A stretch of 36,036 nt of DNA. It comes from UBA817 sp049889215 (lineage in GTDB: Bacteria; Margulisbacteria; Marinamargulisbacteria; UBA817). Position 1 is the first letter of the stretch; every line of letters begins with the position of its first letter. The notes under the pieces were generated by a model. It was not told where the DNA came from. It made no database searches and saw nothing but the letters and a program-made list of their open reading frames with translations. Location of the stretch: assembly GCA_049889215.1 (NCBI GenBank), contig JBMHDV010000016.1, forward strand, positions 1 to 36,036, read 5' to 3'. This document shows, piece by piece, positions 16,236 through 23,992 of the stretch. Position numbers and translations under genes: made by a program.

Positions 16236-17438
16236 ATGAAAACCGTATTTGTGGTTGGTGCTGGCGCGGCTGGTTTTTTTGCTGCGATTCATCATAAATC
16301 GAATTGGCCTGATGACCGGGTGATTATTATTGAGAAAAGTAACGATTGCCTAACCAAAGTCAAAATTTCGGGTGGTGGGCGATGTAATGTAACGCATGCA
16401 TGCTTTGATCCTCGCCAATTGTGTGAATTTTACCCTCGAGGATCTAAAGAGCTGCGGGGCCCCTTTCATCAGTTTCAACCAGAAGATACCATGGCTTGGT
16501 TTGAATCGCGAGGCGTGAAACTAAAAATTGAAGCCGATAATCGGGTATTTCCTGTATCGAATGATTCCAGTGATATTGCCAACTGTTTAATGGATGAAGC
16601 CAACACCCTTGGCATTGCCATTTGGACATCCTGTGGCATTACCACTATAAAAAAAAACGATGAGGTGTTTAACATCACCCTAAAAAATGGGCACGAGCAT
16701 CACTGTAACAAGTTGATTCTGGCCACAGGAAGTAATCGCCAAGGCTATCAACTGGCTGAATCGTTGGGGCATACCATTGTGCCACCCGTCCCATCGTTAT
16801 TCACCTTTAAAATCCCAGATCCTGAACTGCATCAGTTAGCAGGGCTATCCGTTCAGCATGCTGAAGTCAAATTATCGGTGGGAAAAAAACAGCAACACAA
16901 TGGCTCACTTCTTATTACCCATTGGGGCATGAGTGGTCCGGCAATTATCAAATCATCTGCATGGCATGCCATTGAGCTTTATAACGCCAAATATAACTGT
17001 ACAATGACCATTAACTGGCTGCCACAACAAAGCCCCCATCAAATTCAACAATCCATTGAAAAAATGATAAACGCCCACCGCAAACAACGTCCAAATAAAC
17101 AATCACCTTTTCCTGAAATTCCTGGACGATTATGGGCCTATTTAATCCAGCATTGGGGGATGTCGTTGCCTGACCATTGGGGTGGTTTAAATGAACGTCA
17201 AATTCAACAAGTGGTGGAACGATTACAGGCTGATGCATTTAAGATTACCGGCAAAGGAGTATTTAAAGACGAATTTGTGACCTGTGGTGGTGTGGCCCTA
17301 AATGAAATCAACTTTTCGACAATGGAAAGCAATGTTTGCCCAGGGTTACATATTGTTGGGGAATTATTAAATATTGATGGCGTAACGGGTGGATTTAACT
17401 TTCAATCGGCCTGGACCACTGGGGTTTTGGCCGGTTAA
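16236..17438 (+). CDS. HI0933/YhiN-family FAD-dependent oxidoreductase
   Basis: Complete 400-residue flavoprotein of the HI0933 (YhiN/BaiN-like) family; the natural substrate of most members is unknown. The dinucleotide fold starts at once (VFVVGAGAAGFFAAI), followed by the family motif KISGGGRCNVTHAC, ILATGSNRQGYQLAESLGH, THWGMSGPAI and the C-terminal FAD-binding VGELLNIDGVTGGFNFQSAW. The ATG at 16236 has no Shine-Dalgarno. Its codons 4-76 are duplicated 3.94 kb upstream. The 3' end shares TTAA with the nhaC stop on the other strand. Base composition looks somewhat richer in G+C than the adjoining cargo. Confidence 0.95.
   Translation: MKTVFVVGAGAAGFFAAIHHKSNWPDDRVIIIEKSNDCLTKVKISGGGRCNVTHACFDPRQLCEFYPRGSKELRGPFHQFQPEDTMAWFESRGVKLKIEADNRVFPVSNDSSDIANCLMDEANTLGIAIWTSCGITTIKKNDEVFNITLKNGHEHHCNKLILATGSNRQGYQLAESLGHTIVPPVPSLFTFKIPDPELHQLAGLSVQHAEVKLSVGKKQQHNGSLLITHWGMSGPAIIKSSAWHAIELYNAKYNCTMTINWLPQQSPHQIQQSIEKMINAHRKQRPNKQSPFPEIPGRLWAYLIQHWGMSLPDHWGGLNERQIQQVVERLQADAFKITGKGVFKDEFVTCGGVALNEINFSTMESNVCPGLHIVGELLNIDGVTGGFNFQSAWTTGVLAG
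16245..16461 (+). repeat. Second copy of the 217-bp direct duplication (inside intact gene)
   Basis: Matches 12305-12521 in direct orientation, 3940 bp apart, with 9 mismatches. Homology begins sharply after ATGAAAACC and ends within CTGCGGGGCC. The two copies flank the 3.7-kb accessory segment. Confidence 0.93.
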
Positions 17439-19174
17439 CAAAATACGATAACCACCAATGTCCATAAAACAGCCGCAATGCCGGCAGCTAAACTGGCTTG
17501 TGGAATTTGTGTTTTTACATGGTCCATTAAATCGCAACCTGTGCACATGGCACTTAAGACTGTGGTGTCTGAAATGGGTGAACACTGATCCCCAAACACA
17601 CTACCATCCATGACCGCAGCAAAACAAATGGTCATAAATAACATGGGGTTGGATAGATCACTGGTCTGAGCAACCGCCCAAGCAAGTGGCATGGCCAATG
17701 GAAATGCAACCGCATACGTACCCCAACTGGTACCTGTAGAAAATGCAATAATAATTGTGAGTAGCTGTAAACAAATTGGCAGTAACCAGAATGGAATTGA
17801 ACCACCCAATAACTCAACCAAGTATTGGCCGCCACCGGCTTGCTGGGAAATGCTACCAATGGTAATGGCTAACATTAAAATGACGGATCCTAAGACCACA
17901 CCTTTCATGCCTTCGCCAACACCCTGAATTAAAGCAGGTAACCGCATTCCTCTGGCAATTGCAAGTAGCCCTGCAACAATCACACTGGCCCCAAACGCCC
18001 AGCGCACGTTGGGTGTGCCATACATAATAAATGTGCCTATGGCCAATCCAATTAGTACCGCTAGTGGTAAGAAAAAGTCGATCACATGTGGATGATAGTT
18101 GGCCGGGTACGTGGCCTTTTCTAATTCTTTTGATGTTAAAGGGTTTGAGCCTGGGCGATCCAACTGCCCCGTTGTACGTGAACGATGAATGGCATCTTTT
18201 AATTGCCGGCCTAAAAATGGTGCTTTATCTATAGAAAGAAGAAAGGTAAATAACACCGCAAAGATTGCATAGAAACAAAATGGGACACTGCGAAAAAAGA
18301 ATGAAATTCTGTCCACCTCTGTTGCTAAAAACGAAACCCCCGCCACATATATGAATGACTGAATGTAGCCCGGCCACGCGTTAAAGGCCAACTGTGATGC
18401 AATGGGAGACGCTGTTGAATCAACAATATAGGCGACCTCTTCGTGACTAATGCTTTCTCGATCTGTTATGGGTTTGACGGTTGTACCAACCAATACGGTA
18501 CTGACGGATCCACCCTGAAAAAATAATACTCCCAATCCCCAAGCAACCAACTTTGCTGACCGAGGCCCACGAACAAACTTTCGTGTCATTAAGTCCCCAA
18601 ATGCTTGTGCTGCACCTGTTTTTGACCAAATGCCCATCAATGCGCCAAGCAGCCATAAGTATAAAATTAATACTCCTGCTGCATTTTTAGTCATTAATTC
18701 CACGACAAATACATCTTCTGTAATATTGTATTTTTGCAATAACAATGCACCGGAAATAATTCCTCCGATCAGCGATGTTAAAGGCTCTTTCGTAATCCAG
18801 CACAGGGCTATGGCCATAATAGCAGGAAGCAGTGACCAATATTTATAGTGCTTTTTTAACGATAACTTTTTGTAGACCTTCTCCCCTTTTGTATCATTAA
18901 CGACATATTCGACTAAATTGACATCGTCGGTACTGCCATTTGCTAAAATTGATTGGCTTTCTTGAATGAAGGATGGATAAACCGGCTTGCCCTTTTGAAC
19001 AAAAAATGGACGGTTATAGTTGTCCAACTGTACATCCATGACCTGTTCACTTATGGATGTAACAGGTGTTACATGCTGACCAATGTAGAACGATAAAATT
19101 GAAATAATGAAAAAGATATATAAGGGTACCCAGCGTAAATATGTAACCTTCTTAATGATTGGTGGTTTGATCAT
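17435..19174 (-). CDS. nhaC: NhaC-family Na+/H+ antiporter
   Basis: Secondary transporter that exchanges Na+ for H+ at the inner membrane; relatives also exchange organic ions, so the exact substrate is open. The 579-residue protein starts with a membrane segment (VPLYIFFIISILSFYIG), then a ~100-residue hydrophilic loop, then about ten further spans. Family signatures: FQGGSVSTVLVGTTVKPITD, AFSTGTSWGTYAVAFPLAMP and VFGDQCSPISDTTVLSAMCTGC. The hydrophilic insertion after the first span makes it longer than short NhaC proteins. A 16-bp perfect palindrome lies just before the ATG. The stop overlaps the flavoprotein stop; it diverges from gmhA with 76 bp between start codons. Confidence 0.9.
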   Translation of the reverse strand: MIKPPIIKKVTYLRWVPLYIFFIISILSFYIGQHVTPVTSISEQVMDVQLDNYNRPFFVQKGKPVYPSFIQESQSILANGSTDDVNLVEYVVNDTKGEKVYKKLSLKKHYKYWSLLPAIMAIALCWITKEPLTSLIGGIISGALLLQKYNITEDVFVVELMTKNAAGVLILYLWLLGALMGIWSKTGAAQAFGDLMTRKFVRGPRSAKLVAWGLGVLFFQGGSVSTVLVGTTVKPITDRESISHEEVAYIVDSTASPIASQLAFNAWPGYIQSFIYVAGVSFLATEVDRISFFFRSVPFCFYAIFAVLFTFLLSIDKAPFLGRQLKDAIHRSRTTGQLDRPGSNPLTSKELEKATYPANYHPHVIDFFLPLAVLIGLAIGTFIMYGTPNVRWAFGASVIVAGLLAIARGMRLPALIQGVGEGMKGVVLGSVILMLAITIGSISQQAGGGQYLVELLGGSIPFWLLPICLQLLTIIIAFSTGTSWGTYAVAFPLAMPLAWAVAQTSDLSNPMLFMTICFAAVMDGSVFGDQCSPISDTTVLSAMCTGCDLMDHVKTQIPQASLAAGIAAVLWTLVVIVFC

Positions 19175-19178
19175 ACAC

Positions 19179-19194
19179 GTTTTATCGATAAAAC
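19179..19194. promoter_or_regulatory. Perfect 16-bp palindrome upstream of nhaC
   Basis: GTTTTATCGATAAAAC is a perfect inverted repeat beginning 5 nt before the nhaC start codon. It covers the place where the leaderless -10 box would be (GATAAA, 6 nt from the ATG). It could be an operator for a dimeric repressor, but a palindrome of this length is not rare by chance in A/T-rich DNA. Confidence 0.35.
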
Positions 19195-19238
19195 TTTTAA
19201 AAATTGAAGATAGTAATGCAGGAATTATTTTTTTTAGT

Positions 19239-19244
19239 TAAACT
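19239..19244 (+). promoter_or_regulatory. gmhA -10 box, predicted leaderless
   Basis: TAAACT ends 6 nt before the gmhA ATG. No Shine-Dalgarno is present. The -35 position is poor. Confidence 0.45.
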
Positions 19245-19250
19245 AAACTC

Positions 19251-19814
19251 ATGATTAAATCCATTTTAAGTGAAGCCGCAGCTCTTCATGAATTACTGTC
19301 AAATGATCAAAATATTCATTCACAAATTCAAACCATTGCCAATAAATGCATTGAGGCCCTTAGCAACCATCATAAAATTATATTCTGTGGCAACGGCGGT
19401 AGTTTTGCGGATGCGCAACATATCACCGCTGAATTCGTTGGGCGATTTCTTAATGATAGACATGCACTACCCGCGATCTGTCTTGGATGTAACTCATCAT
19501 CAACAACTGCCATTACCAATGACTATTCTTTTGATGACGTATTTGCTCGTGAATTGTCTGCCATTGGGCAGCCTGGGGATGTATTGATTGGTATTTCAAC
19601 CAGTGGTAATAGCAAAAACGTATTAACTGCAATTAATGAAGCTAAGAAAAACAATATTCATGTGTTTGGATTAACTAGTAATAAAGGTGGCTTAATCACT
19701 AAAGAATGTCCTTGCATCGAAATTCCAACTGCATCAACCCCGCGTGTGCAAGAGTGTCATATACTCGTTGGCCATATCATATGCCAATTGGTTGATGACG
19801 CTTTAGTTAGCTAA
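19251..19814 (+). CDS. gmhA: Sedoheptulose-7-phosphate isomerase (SIS domain)
   Basis: Converts sedoheptulose 7-phosphate to D-glycero-manno-heptose 7-phosphate, the first step toward ADP- or GDP-heptose for LPS core or other glycans. The 187-residue single SIS domain shows FCGNGGSFADAQHITAEFVG, AITNDYSFDDVFAREL and the phosphate-binding ISTSGNSKNVLTAI. The family includes DiaA, but the GNGGSxADAQH-AEF pattern fits GmhA. The 3' end overlaps wecB (opposite strand) by 12 nt. The neighbouring glycosyltransferases support a role in surface polysaccharide. Confidence 0.92.
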   Translation: MIKSILSEAAALHELLSNDQNIHSQIQTIANKCIEALSNHHKIIFCGNGGSFADAQHITAEFVGRFLNDRHALPAICLGCNSSSTTAITNDYSFDDVFARELSAIGQPGDVLIGISTSGNSKNVLTAINEAKKNNIHVFGLTSNKGGLITKECPCIEIPTASTPRVQECHILVGHIICQLVDDALVS

Positions 19815-20915
19815 GATATTTAGAATTTGGTTACTTGTTGTGCCATCCCCATATGGGTTTACAATATTGACCATTTGACGATAGGCTTCATCTGAGTTTA
19901 ATAGCTTTGTCACTTCAGTAACAATATTTGTTGAGTCTGTTCCGACTAAAGTGGCACAACCCGCAGTCACACCTTCCATTCGCTCAGTAACTTCTCTTGC
20001 TACCAATACCGGCTTATTTAAACTGGGAGCTTCTTCTTGAATCCCACCTGAATCCGTAAGAATCATGGTTGATAGGCTCATTAACTGTACCAATTCAATG
20101 TAATTGGCTGGAGGATAAATATATATATTCTTTGTTTGCCCCAATGTCTTATTTACTTCTTGTTTAATGTCTGGGTTTGGGTGCGTTAACCAAACAATAT
20201 CCAAATCATTGTGGGTTGAAACCAGCTGCTTAGCAGCTGCCATCACTTGGTCTAAACCAGCGCCCCAGTTTTCTCTTCGATGTAGCGTAACTAACATCAT
20301 GCGGCGTCCTGCTTCAAACTGCGCTGCCCAAGAGTGCTGATGATCTGGGTGGTTAAAGCCAATATTTTTCACATGCTTTAATGCATCAATCACTGTATTT
20401 CCAACTTCATGAATATTTGATTGAATGCCTTCACTATTTAATGCCGCTGTTGCTATGGGCGTTGGTGTAAAATGCCACTGAGATAGCTGTGTAACCATGC
20501 GCCGATTGGCTTCTTCAGGAAAAGGCTCATAAATATCGCCTGACCGTAAGCCCGCCTCAACATGAGCAATGGGTATTTTTTGATAATATGCAGCAATTGC
20601 TCCGGCCAAAGTGCTAATGGTATCTCCTTGAACCATCACAATGTCGGGGGACTCAGCAATAAAGACTTGCTCTAGTGATTGAATTAGTTGGGCCTGGAGT
20701 GCAGATAATGCTTGATTGCCTCGATCAATCGTTAAAATAATATCTGGCTGAATGTTAAAGAATGAGAACACATCATCTAAGATCGCCTCATGTTGACCTG
20801 TTGCAATGACAAAGGGCACAAACTGATCAGAAAAATCGTTGAGGATCGCATTTATTATTGGGGCAAGTTTTATGCCTTCTGGACGTGTACCAATAACAAT
20901 TGCAATTTTTTTCAC
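19803..20915 (-). CDS. wecB: UDP-N-acetylglucosamine 2-epimerase (non-hydrolysing)
   Basis: Interconverts UDP-GlcNAc and UDP-ManNAc for surface glycans. Motifs: GTRPEGIKLAPII at the N-terminus, VQGDTISTLAGAIAAYY, HVEAGLRSGDIYEPFPEEAN, VTLHRRENWG and LTDSGGIQEEAPSL. The 370-residue length is normal. The start is GTG at 20913-20915; an ATG just upstream is out of frame and meets a stop at once. GATAAT lies 6 nt before the GTG with TTGAAA 16 bp further, giving another leaderless candidate, here with a GTG start. It overlaps convergent gmhA by 12 nt. Confidence 0.96.
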   Translation of the reverse strand: MKKIAIVIGTRPEGIKLAPIINAILNDFSDQFVPFVIATGQHEAILDDVFSFFNIQPDIILTIDRGNQALSALQAQLIQSLEQVFIAESPDIVMVQGDTISTLAGAIAAYYQKIPIAHVEAGLRSGDIYEPFPEEANRRMVTQLSQWHFTPTPIATAALNSEGIQSNIHEVGNTVIDALKHVKNIGFNHPDHQHSWAAQFEAGRRMMLVTLHRRENWGAGLDQVMAAAKQLVSTHNDLDIVWLTHPNPDIKQEVNKTLGQTKNIYIYPPANYIELVQLMSLSTMILTDSGGIQEEAPSLNKPVLVAREVTERMEGVTAGCATLVGTDSTNIVTEVTKLLNSDEAYRQMVNIVNPYGDGTTSNQILNILAN

Positions 20916-20921
20916 GTCATT

Positions 20922-20949
20922 ATTATCTTATAAATGGTCAATATTTCAA
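20922..20949 (-). promoter_or_regulatory. wecB promoter, predicted leaderless
   Basis: On the minus strand TTGAAA (20944-20949), 16-bp spacer, GATAAT (20922-20927), then 6 nt to the GTG start. Confidence 0.6.
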
Positions 20950-21013
20950 ATGCAAACTTATGCATACAATAATTAAACGATAACCATGTATCTTAGTGAG
21001 TTTAATGCGTTGA

Positions 21014-22156
21014 TTACTTTACACCTAACGATATGATTGACTGATAAATTTGCAGTTCTTTCTTAACCGTTTCTGACCATGAATAATCTTTGGCAGCAGC
21101 TGTAACCAATGATTGTTCAAGTGGCGTTTTAATAAGATTTAAAACTTGCAAGGCAAATCGTTCCTCAAAGTGATCGCCGTCCTCGACAATTGCACCACCC
21201 TGACCAATAACTGCAGGGATGCCCCCGTTATTACTGCCTACAACCATTGTGCCACATGCCTGAGCCTCTTTTATTACACACCCAAATGCTTCAAACCGGC
21301 TTGGAATCATAAGAATATCCATATTTTTTAAATGCGCAGCAACATCTTGAGGAGAAATTTTTCCAGTAAATTTAACTTCCCCTTGAAATTTAGCGCAGTC
21401 TTTTTCAATTTTATTTCTTAAATGACCATCCCCAATAATTATGAATTTAATCGTAGTATCATGTTGCCAAATATGGTCGATAATATCTGGTAATTTATCG
21501 GCACGTTTAACTGGGATTAAATTACCAATAAAACCAACTGTAATCTCAGACCGTTTTGACCGGTTATTTATGTTAAAAAGATCGTCATTAAACCCATTTG
21601 GAATAACAGATTCAGCATTGGGTTTTGCGCCTTTTGTTTTAGCAACATTTTGGATATCATTTGAAACAAAAATAACATGATTTGCTTGATTCAATGGTTT
21701 CATTTGGGCAGTCATTACTTTTTTATTGATGTACCGTCCTAGAGAAATGTTGTTTAAGGCCTCACCCATACGGTAAATATCTGACCCATGACAGGTTACA
21801 ACAAATGGAATTCCCCACTTGTTAATTTCAGGTAACACACTCATGCTCCACAACCAATGAAAATGTACAACATCATAATTCTTCTTTATTTTTTTATATA
21901 AACGTTGTCGAAAAAATGGATTAATTAACTTTAATTTATGCACCCGATCTACAACAATATCTTCATCAAGAATGGGTTCGTTTAAGTCAAGTATATTATA
22001 AGGCTTCTTCATCACATCTTTAATATCTTGATCCCATTTTAAAACCGATACCTCATGGCCCATAGACTTCAAATACTTGGCGCGCCAAAACAAAAACATG
22101 GCTTCCTGTAGCCCACCCTTTTTTGGAAAATAGTTTGTAACAAATAAAATTTTCAT
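21014..22156 (-). CDS. Glycosyltransferase family 4
   Basis: GT-B fold retaining glycosyltransferase of 380 residues acting on a surface glycan; donor and acceptor unknown. The N-terminal domain begins KILFVTNYFPKKGGLQEAMF and contains VVTCHGSDIYRMGEALN. The C-terminal nucleotide-sugar domain has VIPNGFNDDLFN, TVGFIGNLIPVKRADKL and the GT4 signature IPSRFEAFGCVIKEAQACG followed by GSNNGGIPAVI. TACTTT lies 6 nt before the ATG and there is no Shine-Dalgarno. It lies downstream of two other minus-strand glycosyltransferases, 18 nt after the previous stop, so it may be cotranscribed as well as having its own promoter. Confidence 0.93.
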   Translation of the reverse strand: MKILFVTNYFPKKGGLQEAMFLFWRAKYLKSMGHEVSVLKWDQDIKDVMKKPYNILDLNEPILDEDIVVDRVHKLKLINPFFRQRLYKKIKKNYDVVHFHWLWSMSVLPEINKWGIPFVVTCHGSDIYRMGEALNNISLGRYINKKVMTAQMKPLNQANHVIFVSNDIQNVAKTKGAKPNAESVIPNGFNDDLFNINNRSKRSEITVGFIGNLIPVKRADKLPDIIDHIWQHDTTIKFIIIGDGHLRNKIEKDCAKFQGEVKFTGKISPQDVAAHLKNMDILMIPSRFEAFGCVIKEAQACGTMVVGSNNGGIPAVIGQGGAIVEDGDHFEERFALQVLNLIKTPLEQSLVTAAAKDYSWSETVKKELQIYQSIISLGVK

Positions 22157-22162
22157 ACTATG

Positions 22163-22168
22163 AAAGTA
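22163..22168 (-). promoter_or_regulatory. GT4 gene -10 box, predicted leaderless
   Basis: TACTTT on the minus strand, 6 nt before the ATG; the -35 region is weak. It lies partly in the space just after the preceding gene. Confidence 0.35.
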
Positions 22169-22174
22169 AATGAC

Positions 22175-22990
22175 TTATTGAAACACTGAACTAAGAATTT
22201 TATCTTCATTTTCAACTAAATTATTTACATAATTATTCCAAGATTCAGGTAAATCAATAACATCGCCCGATCTTGTCTTCATATGAAGGGCTTTTGTATT
22301 TGCCAAAAAAGCTGTTTTATATTTCCACTTTAACGAATTGTAAAGACTTGCATCAGCACCCCCAACTGCAGCTACTCTCAAATATCTTTTTGGCAATTTT
22401 TTTGGATCAAAAAACTGAAACTTAAGATCATCTTTTAAAATTTCACCACGAATCCCCATAATTCCACCAGGAACTGGACAAAGAAATGTATGTCGCAACT
22501 CATATGGTTTGCCATTTTCAGCTTTTACAGATTTTGGCTTTAGCGCATTTCTTTCAGGATTACAGCTATTATTTTCATATGATAATGATAATGTGCCATA
22601 TTTTTTGAGGTCACATATTGCGTCAATTAATTTTGTAAAATCATCTTTAGCAAATAAAATATCTGAGCCCATTTGAACCACTGTTTTTGGAAGATTTTTT
22701 TCATTGATAAAGTCTTTTATATAGTGATTGATGGAATCGTTAAACCCAAAGTTTATAGGTAAGTCGATGCGATCTACTTTTTTTGACTGAATTTTATCCA
22801 ACAAATTAATAATTTTTGAATTTGCTTTTGAATTAATTAAAATCAGATATGTATCTTCTAACTGATCGATGATTGATAAAATGTTTAATAGCGTTAACCG
22901 AACGCATTCAAAGTTGTAATGAACAACCATAAAAATCACGGTTGAATCCTTAAATTTACTTCTTATGTTATGATTTTGGGACTTGTTCAT
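22175..22990 (-). CDS. Probable glycosyltransferase (GT-A, family 2-like)
   Basis: 271 residues, recognised by pattern rather than strong identity. The start of a GT-A fold is seen in STVIFMVVHYNFECVRLTLLN, then NFGFNDSINHYIKDF, and TVVQMGSDILFAKDDF, where a D in GSDI may stand for the metal-binding DxD. A conserved-looking CPVPGGIMGIRGEILKDD and VGGADASLYNSLKWK follow, as in GT2 enzymes. A weak AAGGT site lies 6-7 nt before the ATG. A TACAAT/TTGAAA promoter is about 23 nt upstream, so this gene has a leader. It sits between two other glycosyltransferases on the minus strand. Confidence 0.7.
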   Translation of the reverse strand: MNKSQNHNIRSKFKDSTVIFMVVHYNFECVRLTLLNILSIIDQLEDTYLILINSKANSKIINLLDKIQSKKVDRIDLPINFGFNDSINHYIKDFINEKNLPKTVVQMGSDILFAKDDFTKLIDAICDLKKYGTLSLSYENNSCNPERNALKPKSVKAENGKPYELRHTFLCPVPGGIMGIRGEILKDDLKFQFFDPKKLPKRYLRVAAVGGADASLYNSLKWKYKTAFLANTKALHMKTRSGDVIDLPESWNNYVNNLVENEDKILSSVFQ

Positions 22991-23012
22991 TTAGTTACCT
23001 TTTTAGATTAAA

Positions 23013-23042
23013 ATTGTACTACTAGATCAGAAATTATTTCAA
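23013..23042 (-). promoter_or_regulatory. Promoter of GT2-like gene (leadered)
   Basis: On the minus strand TTGAAA (23037-23042), 18-bp spacer, TACAAT (23013-23018), then 22 nt to the ATG with an AAGGT site between. Confidence 0.4.
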
Positions 23043-23065
23043 CGCACCTGTTTTTAAAATTATTA

Positions 23066-23911
23066 TTACTTTAAAAATGGGAATATTTTTTTAATAAACG
23101 AAAACATGCCCCAATCAACGGTCCGATACTTATGCCAATTAAGATATTGAATGATAAATGGCGGCCTATTTTCAGGTTCAAATTCATGAAATGAGCCATC
23201 GTATATTCGTACTTGCTTCCCAAAATGATTGATCTGATCGAAGTAGATGTCTGGTTCATTATGTTCATTTCTAGTTATCTTTGTTGACCATGTACCATCT
23301 TTATTTTTAAATTGCTGTGGCCCACGTATAACATAATGCTTAAATATTGGATAATCTAATAATATTTTCGGCTTTATTCCGTAAGGAAATACACATCCTG
23401 TTCGTGTAATATCATAATGAATATTTGGCTTATTTTTAAATTGTCTTATTTCCAAACCACCTGGAGTATAATGTTTAACCTGATCTTGAATTTTTTGATC
23501 AAGATGAATTTTTTTTCCTTTTTCACTGGTATGCAAGAAAAAATTCAATGCATGCCAATTCACTTTTTCAGCGCCTGCTTTTTCTGCCCTTAATGCAATT
23601 TCATTGGGATTGTCTACCAAGATCTCATCCCCATGTAAAATGGTAAACCAGCCCTCTATAGGAAACAATTCTTGGGCTTTTTCAAGTAAAAACTGTCGCA
23701 TACCATCAGATATCTTTCGTTTTGGAACAATCTCATCATCATGAATAAGATAAACGACATTTTTATATGATCTTATAATTTCAGTAGTACCATCATTTGA
23801 GCCATCCAAAACAAGGATTTTATCAAAATATTTCAGATTATTGTCCATGACTTCGCGAATGATATCAATTTCATTATATGTCATTAACAAGCCTATATTT
23901 TGTATACTCAT
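23066..23911 (-). CDS. Glycosyltransferase family 2
   Basis: 281-residue inverting GT-A enzyme. It starts NIGLLMTYNEIDIIREVMDN, then KILVLDGSNDGTTEII (nucleotide-binding DGSNDGT), then GWFTILHGDEILVDNP, where HGDE holds the metal-binding acid. The type resembles glycosyltransferases with an N-terminal TYNE motif used in LPS core and glycan synthesis. A TTGACA box and TAAAAT lie upstream on the same strand, with the -10 ending 9 nt before the ATG. It is divergent from the ABC exporter gene with 81 bp between start codons. Confidence 0.88.
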   Translation of the reverse strand: MSIQNIGLLMTYNEIDIIREVMDNNLKYFDKILVLDGSNDGTTEIIRSYKNVVYLIHDDEIVPKRKISDGMRQFLLEKAQELFPIEGWFTILHGDEILVDNPNEIALRAEKAGAEKVNWHALNFFLHTSEKGKKIHLDQKIQDQVKHYTPGGLEIRQFKNKPNIHYDITRTGCVFPYGIKPKILLDYPIFKHYVIRGPQQFKNKDGTWSTKITRNEHNEPDIYFDQINHFGKQVRIYDGSFHEFEPENRPPFIIQYLNWHKYRTVDWGMFSFIKKIFPFLK

Positions 23912-23920
23912 AACTTTACT

Positions 23921-23948
23921 ATTTTAAACATTCTAAACTTAATGTCAA
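23921..23948 (-). promoter_or_regulatory. Promoter of GT2 gene, very short leader
   Basis: On the minus strand a perfect TTGACA (23943-23948), 16-bp spacer and TAAAAT (23921-23926), then 9 nt to the ATG. It is back to back with the ABC exporter promoter; the two -35 boxes are 9 bp apart. Confidence 0.6.
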
Positions 23949-23957
23949 TTCATCATA

Positions 23958-23986
23958 TTGAATTAAACTTTGAATTCAAATAATAT
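23958..23986 (+). promoter_or_regulatory. ABC exporter promoter, predicted leaderless
   Basis: TTGAAT (23958-23963), 17-bp spacer and TAATAT (23981-23986), then exactly 6 nt to the ATG at 23993. No Shine-Dalgarno. One of the best examples of the pattern. Confidence 0.65.
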
Positions 23987-23992
23987 GTCCAT

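Noticed and set aside
12305..16461. Integrase-driven island with attachment sites at tRNA-Leu
   Set aside because: No copy of the tRNA-Leu 3' end is seen at the far end of the segment and there is no integrase inside it; the flanking duplication is of gene sequence, not of tRNA.
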